Shown: positions 1 to 6,116 of the stretch, piece after piece
Layout: every line of letters begins with the position of its first letter
Numbering within the stretch: the first letter of the stretch is position 1
Assembly: GCA_012798745.1 (NCBI GenBank)
Contig: JAAZMQ010000068.1
Span: 1 to 6,116, forward strand
Source: Bacteroidales bacterium
GTDB lineage: Bacteria; Bacteroidota; Bacteroidia; Bacteroidales; Dysgonomonadaceae
Direction: 5' to 3'
Length of the DNA stretch: 6,116 nt
Notes under the pieces: model-generated
Database searches by the model: none
What the model was told of the DNA's origin: nothing
The model's input: only the letters and a program-made list of their open reading frames with translations
Translations under genes and position numbers: made by a program

Positions 1-1
1 A

Positions 2-124
2 GAAACTTCCCGAAATACATTCGTCCACATCGGCTACAATTTGCAGAATTTCAAGGACCCAAATTACTTGATGCTGGGGTTTGGATACCGTTTTCATAAC
101 CAATACCCCACTTTTTACAGGTGA
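2..124 (+). CDS. C-terminal end of a probable outer-membrane beta-barrel protein (5' end outside window)
   Basis: An open frame runs in from the left edge and stops at TGA 122-124, giving about 40 residues. The tail contains two stretches with alternating polar and hydrophobic/aromatic residues (FVHIGYNL and LMLGFGYRF) joined by a short turn (QNFKDPNY). This is the pattern of the last strands of an outer-membrane barrel. About nine residues (HNQYPTFYR) follow the final strand. The start, length and family cannot be seen. It lies 100 bases upstream of, and on the same strand as, another outer-membrane barrel gene, so the two could be related in function or cotranscribed, but this is inference. 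That the fragment is coding is supported only by the barrel-like pattern and by its position before a clear intergenic gap. Confidence 0.55.
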   Translation, partial: ETSRNTFVHIGYNLQNFKDPNYLMLGFGYRFHNQYPTFYR

Positions 125-224
125 GCCTGCACGATGAAACCTATTATAAGTAGCTTTCAAAAATCGAAATGCGAAAATTAAACTTTTCTTTAAAATAACA
201 CTCAAAGAAAGTAAATGCAAATGG

Positions 225-3065
225 ATGCGTCCTTATTTTAAATTCTCGATACTGCTTTTACTTTGGTTGCCGCTATCTTCTCTGAAAGCTCAAAAGGCAA
301 CGGACAACGAAATCGAAAGATATACGGTTTCGGGAATGGTACTGGATTCGGTCGATCAAATCAAAATGGAATGGGTAACAATTTCGCTGGTAAACCATCG
401 GACCGATTCACTTATTGCAGGCACTTACACTAATCGAAACGGACAGTTCGAATTAAAAAATATTTCGCAGGGCAAATATAAACTGCGATTCAGTTATATC
501 GGATACAATTCTGCTGAAAAAGTGATCGAATTGTTGCCAACATCCCCCCAAAAAATCAATCTGGGCACCATTGCACTTTCACCCTCCGAAGTAAAACTCG
601 ACGAGATTACCGTTATTGCCCAAGTTCCGGAAATGCAGGTGCGGGAAGACACCGTTGAATACAACGCTGCAGCATTTAAAGTATCCGAAGGAGCTGTGGT
701 GGAAGATTTGCTGAAAAGACTTCCGGGCATCGAAGTCGATATCGAAGGGAAAATCACCACAGCAACAGGAAAAACCATTCGAAGAGTTTTTGTGGATGGA
801 AAAGAATTTTTCGGAAACGACCCTAAAATGGCAACCCAAAACCTCAATGCCGATATGGTAGACAAAGTTCAGGTTATCGAAAAACAGTCGGACTTGGCTA
901 TCCTGACCGGTGTGGAAGACGACGATCCCGAAACCATTATCAACATTACCATTAAGAAGGGGATGAAAAAAGGATGGATTGGGAATGTGAATGGAGGAAT
1001 AGGAAATATGACGCGACAACCGTCGGCCGACCAAGTGAGGTATTCGCTGAACGGAAATGCCAACAAGTTTTCGGACGACAATCAACTTTCACTGATCGCC
1101 GGTGCCAACAACATAAATGTAAGAGGCTCAACCAATCGCCAAAACGCTATAAGCATGGGGCGAGGTGGCAGGGACGGCGGTGGAATCACCAGTTCGAGTG
1201 TATTCGGCATAAATACAGCTAATACTGTCAACGATAAATTGAAAGTAGGAGGGAATATATCCTATAATTACGGTGACAACGACGTAACAAGAAAAGACAA
1301 TCGCATAAACTTCTTCAAAAACGACAGTACAACTTATCGGTTTTCCAACTCATCGTCCCGCAATTTCAACAACAACTTTTCCATTGAAGCAAAATTGGAA
1401 TATAATCCGGATACGCTTACAACGGTTGTCTTTTCACCTTCGTTTTCGCACAACTGGTCAGTGTCCCGCCGGTCTTCTGATCAGCAAACACACATCAACT
1501 CGGAAATCGGAGAAACAGCGAATGAGAGCTTCTCGAACAACAAATTAAATTCCGACGGGACCAATATCGGCATGAGACTCGATATTTCCCGCAAACTTTC
1601 ACAGAAGGGCCGACGTATCAGTTTCAGCGGATCTTTCACTACCAGCCGCAACAACGGCTTCGACGACAATATTTCAGAAACCGCTATCCATATTCCGACA
1701 ATCAGACTAACTCAACTCAACCAACAATCGCATTCCGACGCCAATCGCAATGCATCCAATTTCAGATTTACCTATGTGGAACCCATTGCAAAAAACTATT
1801 TCCTCAATTTTTCATACAACATCCAACGTAGCACGACAGAAAACTTGAGAAAAACTTTCGACTACGATTCCACTCTGCTCGACTATATTCGTCTCAATCC
1901 GGAATACAGCAAAAGCTCCGAAAATCTAACTACAACACAAAACATTCGGGTAAACTTTCGCGCGCAACTCCCAAAATACACATATAATCTCGGCATCAAT
2001 ATCGCCCCGCTGTATATCAACAGCAAAAGTTTTATTGCCGACTGGTTCCAAAACGGAATAGATTCTGTATTATACGACCCTCAACCGATAAAAGCAGTAA
2101 ATTATGCGCCACAACTTGAATTCAACTATCGCTTGGGGGACAAAAATATTCGAAAAAATATCCGACTTCGATACAATGGAACAACCCGGCAACCTTCGAT
2201 TAATCAGTTAGATCCCACACCCAATACCACAAACCCGCTAAACATCAGAACGGGAAACCCCGATTTGCTTGCATCGTTCATCCACAACGGTTCGCTGGAA
2301 TACAATTACAACTATAGAGAAAAACAACGGTCGATGACCGCTTCATGGAATTACAGTTACATCCAAAACGACATTGTGAATTTCACTTCCTACGAAGACG
2401 GCATCCAACATACCATGCCCATAAATGTCAGCGGATCGTGGAATACCAATGGAACACTGCTTTATGCCGGAGCCTTGGACAAAAAAATGAAGTTGAAATT
2501 TACCACCCATACCAATATCGGATACCGAAACCAAATTGGTTACACACGCGTGAGCAAGGAAAGCCAAAAAAATATTTCCAAAACCTCCACGCTGTCAGAA
2601 TCCTTAAGCCTGAGCTACAACAATGATTGGTTTTACGGACAATTTCGAGGAACCATAAACTACTCCAATACCGATTATTCGCTCGAACACCTGAAATCGC
2701 AACGTTCCTTCAGATACAACCTCTCGTATAACATCCAACTCACGCTACCCAAATCGTTTTCTATTTCGAGCGATATTCGCTGGACGGCAAATAGGGGACT
2801 TTCGGCAGGATACAACAAAGACGAAGTAATGTGGAATGCACAAATCAGTAAATCGTTCCTGAAAGGTAATCGAGGACAATTGCGCTTGATCTTTAACGAT
2901 ATTTTGCAGCAACGCTTAAATATCACTCGGAGTGTCGGCTCCAACTACCTGTCCGATTCCGAAACCAACGCATTGACGAGCTATTTCTTGCTGAGTTTCT
3001 CGTACCGAATGAGGGCGATGAATGCGGGTGGCCGTGGAAGAACAGGACGCCTCGACCGAAATTGA
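225..3065 (+). CDS. TonB-dependent-receptor-like outer membrane beta-barrel protein with N-terminal carboxypeptidase-regulatory-like domain
   Basis: This encodes a 946-residue outer-membrane protein. Residues 1-22 form a signal peptide: basic start, hydrophobic core SILLLLWLPL, likely signal peptidase I cleavage after LKA22. Residues about 33-118 match a carboxypeptidase-D regulatory-like beta-sandwich (VSGMVLDS, TNRNGQFELKNI, GKYKLRFSYIGY). LDEITVIA (125-132) resembles the TonB-box/linker seen in Bacteroidota receptors. A plug-like domain follows at about 137-245, with LLKRLPGIEVD, GKTIRRVFVDGKEFFGNDP and NADMVDKVQVIEKQSD, which are hallmarks of the Bacteroidota 'outer membrane protein beta-barrel family'. 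From about 250 to 930 the protein is strand-rich with many N/S/Y residues, as in a large barrel. The last strand (FLLSFSYRM) is followed by a Gly/Arg-rich tail (AGGRGRTGR). No SusD-like lipoprotein gene follows, so this is not a standard SusC/SusD glycan-uptake pair. The substrate cannot be told. The ATG at 225 is chosen because the signal peptide begins directly there; ATGs at 215 and 221 are in another frame that stops at once. Confidence 0.9.
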   Translation: MRPYFKFSILLLLWLPLSSLKAQKATDNEIERYTVSGMVLDSVDQIKMEWVTISLVNHRTDSLIAGTYTNRNGQFELKNISQGKYKLRFSYIGYNSAEKVIELLPTSPQKINLGTIALSPSEVKLDEITVIAQVPEMQVREDTVEYNAAAFKVSEGAVVEDLLKRLPGIEVDIEGKITTATGKTIRRVFVDGKEFFGNDPKMATQNLNADMVDKVQVIEKQSDLAILTGVEDDDPETIINITIKKGMKKGWIGNVNGGIGNMTRQPSADQVRYSLNGNANKFSDDNQLSLIAGANNINVRGSTNRQNAISMGRGGRDGGGITSSSVFGINTANTVNDKLKVGGNISYNYGDNDVTRKDNRINFFKNDSTTYRFSNSSSRNFNNNFSIEAKLEYNPDTLTTVVFSPSFSHNWSVSRRSSDQQTHINSEIGETANESFSNNKLNSDGTNIGMRLDISRKLSQKGRRISFSGSFTTSRNNGFDDNISETAIHIPTIRLTQLNQQSHSDANRNASNFRFTYVEPIAKNYFLNFSYNIQRSTTENLRKTFDYDSTLLDYIRLNPEYSKSSENLTTTQNIRVNFRAQLPKYTYNLGINIAPLYINSKSFIADWFQNGIDSVLYDPQPIKAVNYAPQLEFNYRLGDKNIRKNIRLRYNGTTRQPSINQLDPTPNTTNPLNIRTGNPDLLASFIHNGSLEYNYNYREKQRSMTASWNYSYIQNDIVNFTSYEDGIQHTMPINVSGSWNTNGTLLYAGALDKKMKLKFTTHTNIGYRNQIGYTRVSKESQKNISKTSTLSESLSLSYNNDWFYGQFRGTINYSNTDYSLEHLKSQRSFRYNLSYNIQLTLPKSFSISSDIRWTANRGLSAGYNKDEVMWNAQISKSFLKGNRGQLRLIFNDILQQRLNITRSVGSNYLSDSETNALTSYFLLSFSYRMRAMNAGGRGRTGRLDRN

Positions 3066-3177
3066 TTACCCTTTCATTTTTATGAGCCGGCATTGCGCAA
3101 GCATGAAAGATTTGCATCTAAATAAAAAACAGCCAACAATATACCTGCGAAAAATTTTTTTTTATTGAACAAATCCT

Positions 3178-3185
3178 TAACTTTG
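3178..3185 (+). promoter_or_regulatory. Bacteroides-type -7 promoter box (TAACTTTG) for the greA-HIT unit
   Basis: TAACTTTG is an exact match to the TAnnTTTG -7 consensus recognised by the primary sigma factor of Bacteroidota. It sits about 140 bases upstream of the greA start, in the only sizeable intergenic gap before that gene. The region where a -33 TTTG element would lie (about 3155-3163) is a run of T without a clear TTTG, so the upstream element is weak. Transcription would start near 3190-3192 and give a leader of about 135 bases that contains the hairpin at 3215-3247. The assignment rests on consensus and position only. Confidence 0.6.
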
Positions 3186-3214
3186 CAACGAAATGAAAAT
3201 AGGATGATGAAGGA

Positions 3215-3252
3215 GAGTTCCGGTCTTGATATGTTAGACCGGAATTCTTTTT
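3215..3252 (+). terminator. Intrinsic-terminator-like hairpin in the greA leader
   Basis: Bases 3215-3226 (GAGTTCCGGTCT) pair with 3236-3247 (AGACCGGAATTC). The stem is 12 base pairs with one G-U wobble, and nine perfect inner pairs (3218-3226 with 3236-3244). The loop is nine bases (TGATATGTT). Five T follow at once (3248-3252), then C and TT. This is the layout of a rho-independent terminator reading on the plus strand; the minus-strand side has no T-run. The hairpin lies downstream of the TAACTTTG promoter box and upstream of greA, so it could attenuate greA or release a short leader RNA of roughly 60 bases. It could instead simply end transcription from the receptor gene, whose stop is 150 bases upstream. 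An AGGAG (3211-3215) directly precedes and touches the stem. Confidence 0.65.
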
Positions 3253-3324
3253 CTTACATTTTTTCCGATAAAAACCAACAAACAAATAAACCAATTATTA
3301 AATTATTAAAAGGGAGATTTTACT

Positions 3325-3795
3325 ATGGCAGTTACTTACATGACCGAAGAAGGTTTTCGGAAACTAAAAGAAGAATTGGCATACATGGAATCTGTGCAAA
3401 GACCCGAGATATCCCGCCAAATTGCTGAAGCAAGGGATAAAGGAGACCTTTCTGAAAATGCCGAATACGATGCCGCCAAAGAAGCGCAAGGAATGTTGGA
3501 AGCTAAAATTGCACAAACGAAAGCATTGATGGCTTCGGTGCGCCTGATAGACGAAAATTCGATCAAAACAGACGCTGTGCAGATCATGAACAAAGTAACC
3601 ATTCGTAATGTGAAAACAAAAAAAGAAATGACCTACACATTGGTCTCGGAAAGCGAAGCTGATCTGAACAACGGGAAAATAGCGGTGAACTCACCCATCG
3701 CACAAGGATTGTTGGGAAAAAAAGTAGGCGATATTGCCGAAATTAAAGTACCGTCAGGAATAATGACGTTCGAAATATTAAATATATCAATTTAA
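3325..3795 (+). CDS. greA: Transcription elongation factor GreA
   Basis: GreA binds the secondary channel of RNA polymerase and stimulates cleavage of the backtracked transcript 3' end, rescuing stalled elongation complexes. The 156-residue protein has the usual family length and both domains. An N-terminal coiled coil (about 7-75) carries the tip motif EARDKGDLSENAEYDAAKE at 35-53, with the two acidic tip residues D41 and E44 in the same numbering as the Escherichia coli protein. A C-terminal FKBP-like domain (about 80-156) includes SPIAQGLLGKKVGD. The start is well supported: MAVTYMTEEGFRKLKEEL is the normal N-terminus, and AGGGAG at 3311-3316 lies eight bases before the ATG, a clear Shine-Dalgarno-like site, less common in this phylum. 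It is followed 14 bases later by the HIT gene, so the two are probably cotranscribed. The leader contains a terminator-like hairpin that may regulate it. Confidence 0.97.
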   Translation: MAVTYMTEEGFRKLKEELAYMESVQRPEISRQIAEARDKGDLSENAEYDAAKEAQGMLEAKIAQTKALMASVRLIDENSIKTDAVQIMNKVTIRNVKTKKEMTYTLVSESEADLNNGKIAVNSPIAQGLLGKKVGDIAEIKVPSGIMTFEILNISI

Positions 3796-3809
3796 AAAAA
3801 GAAATCACC

Positions 3810-4232
3810 ATGCCAACCATTTTCAGCAGAATCATCGCGGGAGAAATCCCGTCTTATAAAGTTGCGGAAGACGACAAGTTTTTTGCCTTTCTGGATATCA
3901 ACCCCATGGCTAAAGGACACACATTGGTGGTTCCGAAACAGGAAATCGATTATATTTTTGACCTGGACGACAACACATTGTCCGACATGATCGTCTTTGC
4001 CAAAAAAACGGCTAAAGCCATCGAAAAAGCCATCCCGTGCAAACGCATAGGAATGATGGTAATTGGACTGGAAGTACCTCATGCACACATTCATCTCATT
4101 CCTATTCAAAAAGAAAGCGATATGAGCCTGGCAAACCCGCGTTTGAAATTATCGGAACAGGAGTTCCGGGAAATAGCAGAAACTATCCGACAAGCTTTCT
4201 TTTCGTCCGCCTCAACTGATAAACAAAAGTAA
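3810..4232 (+). CDS. HIT family protein (histidine-triad nucleotide hydrolase/transferase)
   Basis: HIT proteins are small cytosolic homodimers that hydrolyse or transfer nucleotide phosphoramidates and related dinucleotides. This one has 140 residues, within the usual range. The N-terminus (TIFSRIIAGEIPSYKVAEDD, then FAFLDINPMAKGHTLVVPK) is the typical start of the fold. The histidine triad HAHIHLIP has H91, H93 and H95; by analogy to Hint proteins, H93 would be the nucleophile. It is preceded by GLEVP, as in bacterial members of the family. It starts 14 bases after greA with no strong Shine-Dalgarno site, only an A-rich tract, and is likely translated from the greA transcript. Its physiological substrate is not known from the sequence. 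The last 16 or so codons overlap, tail to tail, the end of the MATE gene on the other strand. The C-terminal tail (SSASTDKQK) is polar and past the conserved fold. Confidence 0.95.
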   Translation: MPTIFSRIIAGEIPSYKVAEDDKFFAFLDINPMAKGHTLVVPKQEIDYIFDLDDNTLSDMIVFAKKTAKAIEKAIPCKRIGMMVIGLEVPHAHIHLIPIQKESDMSLANPRLKLSEQEFREIAETIRQAFFSSASTDKQK

Positions 4233-5556
4233 AGACTGCAACAACAAAGGCAACGAAATCGGCCACCGAAAGACTAAGGAAAACACCATCTACACCAAAA
4301 AATTCAGGAAAAACGAGCAAAAGAGGAAGCAAAAAAATAAGTTGCCGACTGAGGGATAGGAAAATGGATATTTTTACTTTACCTATCGACTGAAAAAAAT
4401 TAGTGATAACGATTTGTGCACCGGCAAGAGGAAACATGGCAAGAGCTATGCGTAATCCTCTTGCCGAAATGGTTATGAGATCGCGATTGGTTGTAAACAT
4501 ACCGGCAATGAAATGAGGAAACAATTCGGCCATCAGAAATCCCACTGTCATTACAGCCACACTCCACAACAACGCATATTTGAGCACCTTAAAAGTACGC
4601 TCGAATTCTTTTGCACCATAATTGTATCCTGCTATGGGCTGCATACCCATAGTAATCCCCATCACAATCATAATGAACAACGTGAGGATGCGGTTAATAA
4701 TACCGTATGCTCCCACCGCCAAGTCTCCTCCATGCTTCATTAGCCCGAAATTGATAAAGAAAACAACCAACCCCAAACACAAATTCATCAGGAAAGGCGA
4801 AATACCGATAGACAGCATATTTTTTGTTGTCTTAAACGACAAACGATGAAATCCTTTACCGAAATGAATATAATTCTTTTTGTCGAGGAAATGTAATAAC
4901 ACCCATCCCAATCCCAACACTTGTGCAAATACCGTAGCCAAAGCCGTCCCCTTCATCCCCCATTTAAACACAAAAATGAAAAGGGGTGCCAATATCACAT
5001 TCAGTCCCACACTAACAAAAGAAGATATCATGGCTTTCCTCGGATATCCGCTCACCCGCATGATATTGTTAAGGGCTATAAAAACAAAGATGATAGGCGT
5101 TCCCCACAGGTAGACCGACATGAAATCACGGGCATACGGCAGCAGAACATCGCTCGCCCCAAAAGCCTTTAGTATAGGATCGAGAAAGTAATAAATAATA
5201 CACGCCAAAAAAAAGGCATTTACAGTATTGAGAATTGTTACGTGTCCCAAAATACTTGCAGCACCTTTTTCATCTCTCCTCCCTAGACAAATGGAAGTGA
5301 GCGTAGCTCCACCTACACCGATCAATGCAGAAAATGCCGACAAAATATTCATGATAGGGAGAGTAATGGCCATACCCGAAATGGCGAGCGCCCCGATTCC
5401 GTGCCCAATGAAAATACTATCCACAATATGATAAAGGTAAACAATGACCATACCGACAATGGCCGGGAGAGAATATTCAAAAAGCAGCTTTTTGATATCG
5501 CTCTTACCAAGCAAATGCGGGTTGCCGATTATGTCTTGTCGAAGAGTTTCAGTCAC
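4183..5556 (-). CDS. MATE family multidrug/cation-coupled efflux transporter (MepA-like)
   Basis: MATE proteins export cationic drugs, dyes or metabolites across the inner membrane in exchange for Na+ or H+. The 457-residue protein has about twelve hydrophobic segments arranged as two six-helix halves (about 25-225 and 245-447), the full family length. Recognisable stretches are SLPAIVGM and YHIVDSIFIGHGIGALAISG in helices 1-2, with D46 in a position like the cation-binding aspartate of other MATE proteins (inferred). GVGGATLTSICLGRRDE follows, and MGMQPIAGYNYGAKE (303-317) is typical of the MepA-like branch. The start is GTG at 5554-5556, which overlaps the TGA of the preceding gene in GTGA; the first in-frame Met after it (M36) would remove half of helix 1, so GTG is preferred. 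The tail RRTKRKLVG is basic and cytosolic. It follows feoB and the Cys-rich gene in one tight unit; the substrate is unknown. Confidence 0.93.
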   Translation of the reverse strand: MTETLRQDIIGNPHLLGKSDIKKLLFEYSLPAIVGMVIVYLYHIVDSIFIGHGIGALAISGMAITLPIMNILSAFSALIGVGGATLTSICLGRRDEKGAASILGHVTILNTVNAFFLACIIYYFLDPILKAFGASDVLLPYARDFMSVYLWGTPIIFVFIALNNIMRVSGYPRKAMISSFVSVGLNVILAPLFIFVFKWGMKGTALATVFAQVLGLGWVLLHFLDKKNYIHFGKGFHRLSFKTTKNMLSIGISPFLMNLCLGLVVFFINFGLMKHGGDLAVGAYGIINRILTLFIMIVMGITMGMQPIAGYNYGAKEFERTFKVLKYALLWSVAVMTVGFLMAELFPHFIAGMFTTNRDLITISARGLRIALAMFPLAGAQIVITNFFQSIGKVKISIFLSLSRQLIFLLPLLLVFPEFFGVDGVFLSLSVADFVAFVVAVFTFVYQLRRTKRKLVG

Positions 5557-5753
5557 GATATCTTTTTCTTCTTGATCTCATTGAACTCACACATCGAACA
5601 GCCGTTGCAGTAGGGAGCATCTTTCTTTACAAAGAAAAACCGATAAATTTCGTACCCTAATTTTGCGACTACTGCAATTCCAATAAGAACAACAATAATA
5701 AGTTGGACATTCACTTTTATGAAACCCCACAGGGTGAGTAAACCTTTAAACAT
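5553..5753 (-). CDS. FeoB-associated Cys-rich membrane protein
   Basis: This is a 66-residue protein with one membrane helix (about 16-32, VQLIIVVLIGIAVVAKL), followed by a basic/aromatic stretch (YEIYRFFFVKK) and a short cysteine cluster, YCNGCSMCEF, with C49, C52 and C55 in a C-x2-C-x2-C array. The tail is lysine-rich (KKKK). Helix plus cysteine cluster directly downstream of feoB is the signature of the FeoB-associated Cys-rich family. Its role is not settled; it is thought to help ferrous iron transport, perhaps by binding iron or supporting FeoB assembly. The ATG at 5751-5753 lies 12 bases after the feoB stop and is preceded by an AAAGG element. Its TGA overlaps the GTG of the MATE gene by four bases, which suggests translational coupling. 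Confidence 0.88.
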   Translation of the reverse strand: MFKGLLTLWGFIKVNVQLIIVVLIGIAVVAKLGYEIYRFFFVKKDAPYCNGCSMCEFNEIKKKKIS

Positions 5754-5765
5754 CTTTACAACCTT

Positions 5766-6116
5766 TTATATAAATAAATTCCCAATCCAATGTACCAAAA
5801 AAGCGATCAGCCATGCCAGCCCGGTGGAATATAAAACGCTGAACAGTGCCCATTTCCATGAACCCGATTCTTCTTTTATGGCCGCAATGGTAGCGATGCA
5901 CGGGAAATAGATAAGCACGAAAAGCAAAAAACCGATGACTACAAGGGGAGTGAAAACAGGCGTTCCATCGGCATGTGTTTCGGTCAGCAGACGCTCCTGA
6001 AGGGTCGTCTGATTTTCGCTGTCCCCTGCATACAGAACGCCCATTGTGCTGATGACAATCTCTTTGGCTGCCATCCCCGAAAGCAGACTTACCGATATTT
6101 TCCAGTCGAATCCCAA
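5766..6116 (-). CDS. feoB: Ferrous iron transport protein B, C-terminal part (5' end outside window)
   Basis: FeoB is the inner-membrane Fe(II) permease with an N-terminal G domain. Only the last 116 residues are present; the reading frame runs off the right edge, and the first codon in the window (TTG) is an internal leucine, not a start. The fragment has DWKISVSLLSGMAAKEIVISTMGVLY, matching the conserved gate region of FeoB. A polar linker follows (about 31-53), then a hydrophobic helix ending in LIYFPCIATIAAIKEESGSWKWALF, the FeoB C-terminal signature with its conserved Pro-Cys (here residues 72-73 of the fragment), and a last helix (about 93-114). The G domain and any fused FeoA domain would lie beyond the window. 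The short Cys-rich gene starts 12 bases downstream, so the genes are almost certainly cotranscribed. The promoter and any iron-responsive operator would be outside the window. Confidence 0.95.
   Translation of the reverse strand: MGFDWKISVSLLSGMAAKEIVISTMGVLYAGDSENQTTLQERLLTETHADGTPVFTPLVVIGFLLFVLIYFPCIATIAAIKEESGSWKWALFSVLYSTGLAWLIAFLVHWIGNLFI

Noticed and set aside
151..158. TAGCTTTC upstream of the receptor gene as a possible -7 promoter box
   Set aside because: It differs from TAnnTTTG at the last base, and no TTTG-like -33 element lies about 20 bases upstream. Too weak to annotate; the receptor could also be read from the upstream gene's promoter.
579..1085. 168-residue antisense open frame inside the receptor gene
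   Set aside because: It is opposite strongly conserved receptor coding sequence, has no recognisable domain and no promoter or ribosome site; it is a shadow of the real gene.
3071..3109. Inverted repeat CTTTCAT / ATGAAAG just after the receptor stop, enclosing the palindrome TTGCGCAA
   Set aside because: Only seven pairs separated by 25 bases, low GC in the arms and no T-run after it; not convincing as a terminator.
3293..3308. Tandem duplicate AATTATTA AATTATTA before the greA ribosome site
   Set aside because: Two copies of an A/T-only octamer in an A/T-rich leader are expected by chance and common before Bacteroidota genes.
3204..3428. Open frame through the greA leader that overlaps the greA start in another frame (ATGs at 3204, 3207 and 3231, with AGGAG at 3211-3215)
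   Set aside because: The predicted peptide is low-complexity and runs into greA out of frame, with no recognisable domain. The AGGAG is partly inside the hairpin stem. A regulatory upstream frame cannot be excluded, but nothing supports translation.
4513..5613. Several plus-strand open frames of 67-83 residues opposite the MATE gene
   Set aside because: They are antisense to a clearly conserved transporter, lack domains and start signals, and their composition mirrors the hydrophobic codons on the other strand.

Overview
The window looks like chromosomal DNA of a Bacteroidota (Bacteroidales-type) bacterium. Three things point there. The large outer-membrane receptor has the typical Bacteroidota order of signal peptide, carboxypeptidase-regulatory-like domain, plug and barrel. 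A TAACTTTG element ahead of greA matches the Bacteroides -7 promoter consensus (TAnnTTTG). A short FeoB-associated Cys-rich membrane protein follows feoB. Genus cannot be fixed from the sequence alone; a Dysgonomonas/Proteiniphilum/Porphyromonas-like relative is a guess.

Layout, left to right. Bases 2-124 are the 3' end of a plus-strand gene whose last residues look like the closing strands of an outer-membrane barrel. After a 100-base gap comes a complete 946-residue TonB-dependent-receptor-like outer-membrane protein (225-3065, plus). The 259-base gap 3066-3324 holds a Bacteroides-type promoter (-7 box at 3178-3185), then a strong GC-rich hairpin followed by a T-run (3215-3252), then an A/T-rich leader. 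Next is a two-gene plus-strand unit, greA (3325-3795) and a HIT-family nucleotide hydrolase/transferase (3810-4232), 14 bases apart.

The right part is on the minus strand and reads from the right edge leftwards: the C-terminal end of feoB (cut by the window edge), a 66-residue FeoB-associated Cys-rich membrane protein, and a 457-residue MATE-family transporter. These three are tightly packed (12-base gap, then a 4-base GTGA stop/start overlap) and probably form one transcript. The MATE gene converges on the HIT gene and the two coding ends overlap by 50 bases.

Functionally the window combines housekeeping transcription and nucleotide functions (GreA, HIT), ferrous iron uptake (FeoB and its small partner) with a co-transcribed efflux-type transporter, and outer-membrane receptors of unknown substrate. 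There are no mobile elements, CRISPR arrays, tRNAs or rRNAs that I can see. The most interesting non-coding signal is the terminator-like hairpin between the greA promoter and the greA start, which resembles in layout the attenuated greA leader known from Escherichia coli. I found no strong sign of a new defence or biosynthetic system.
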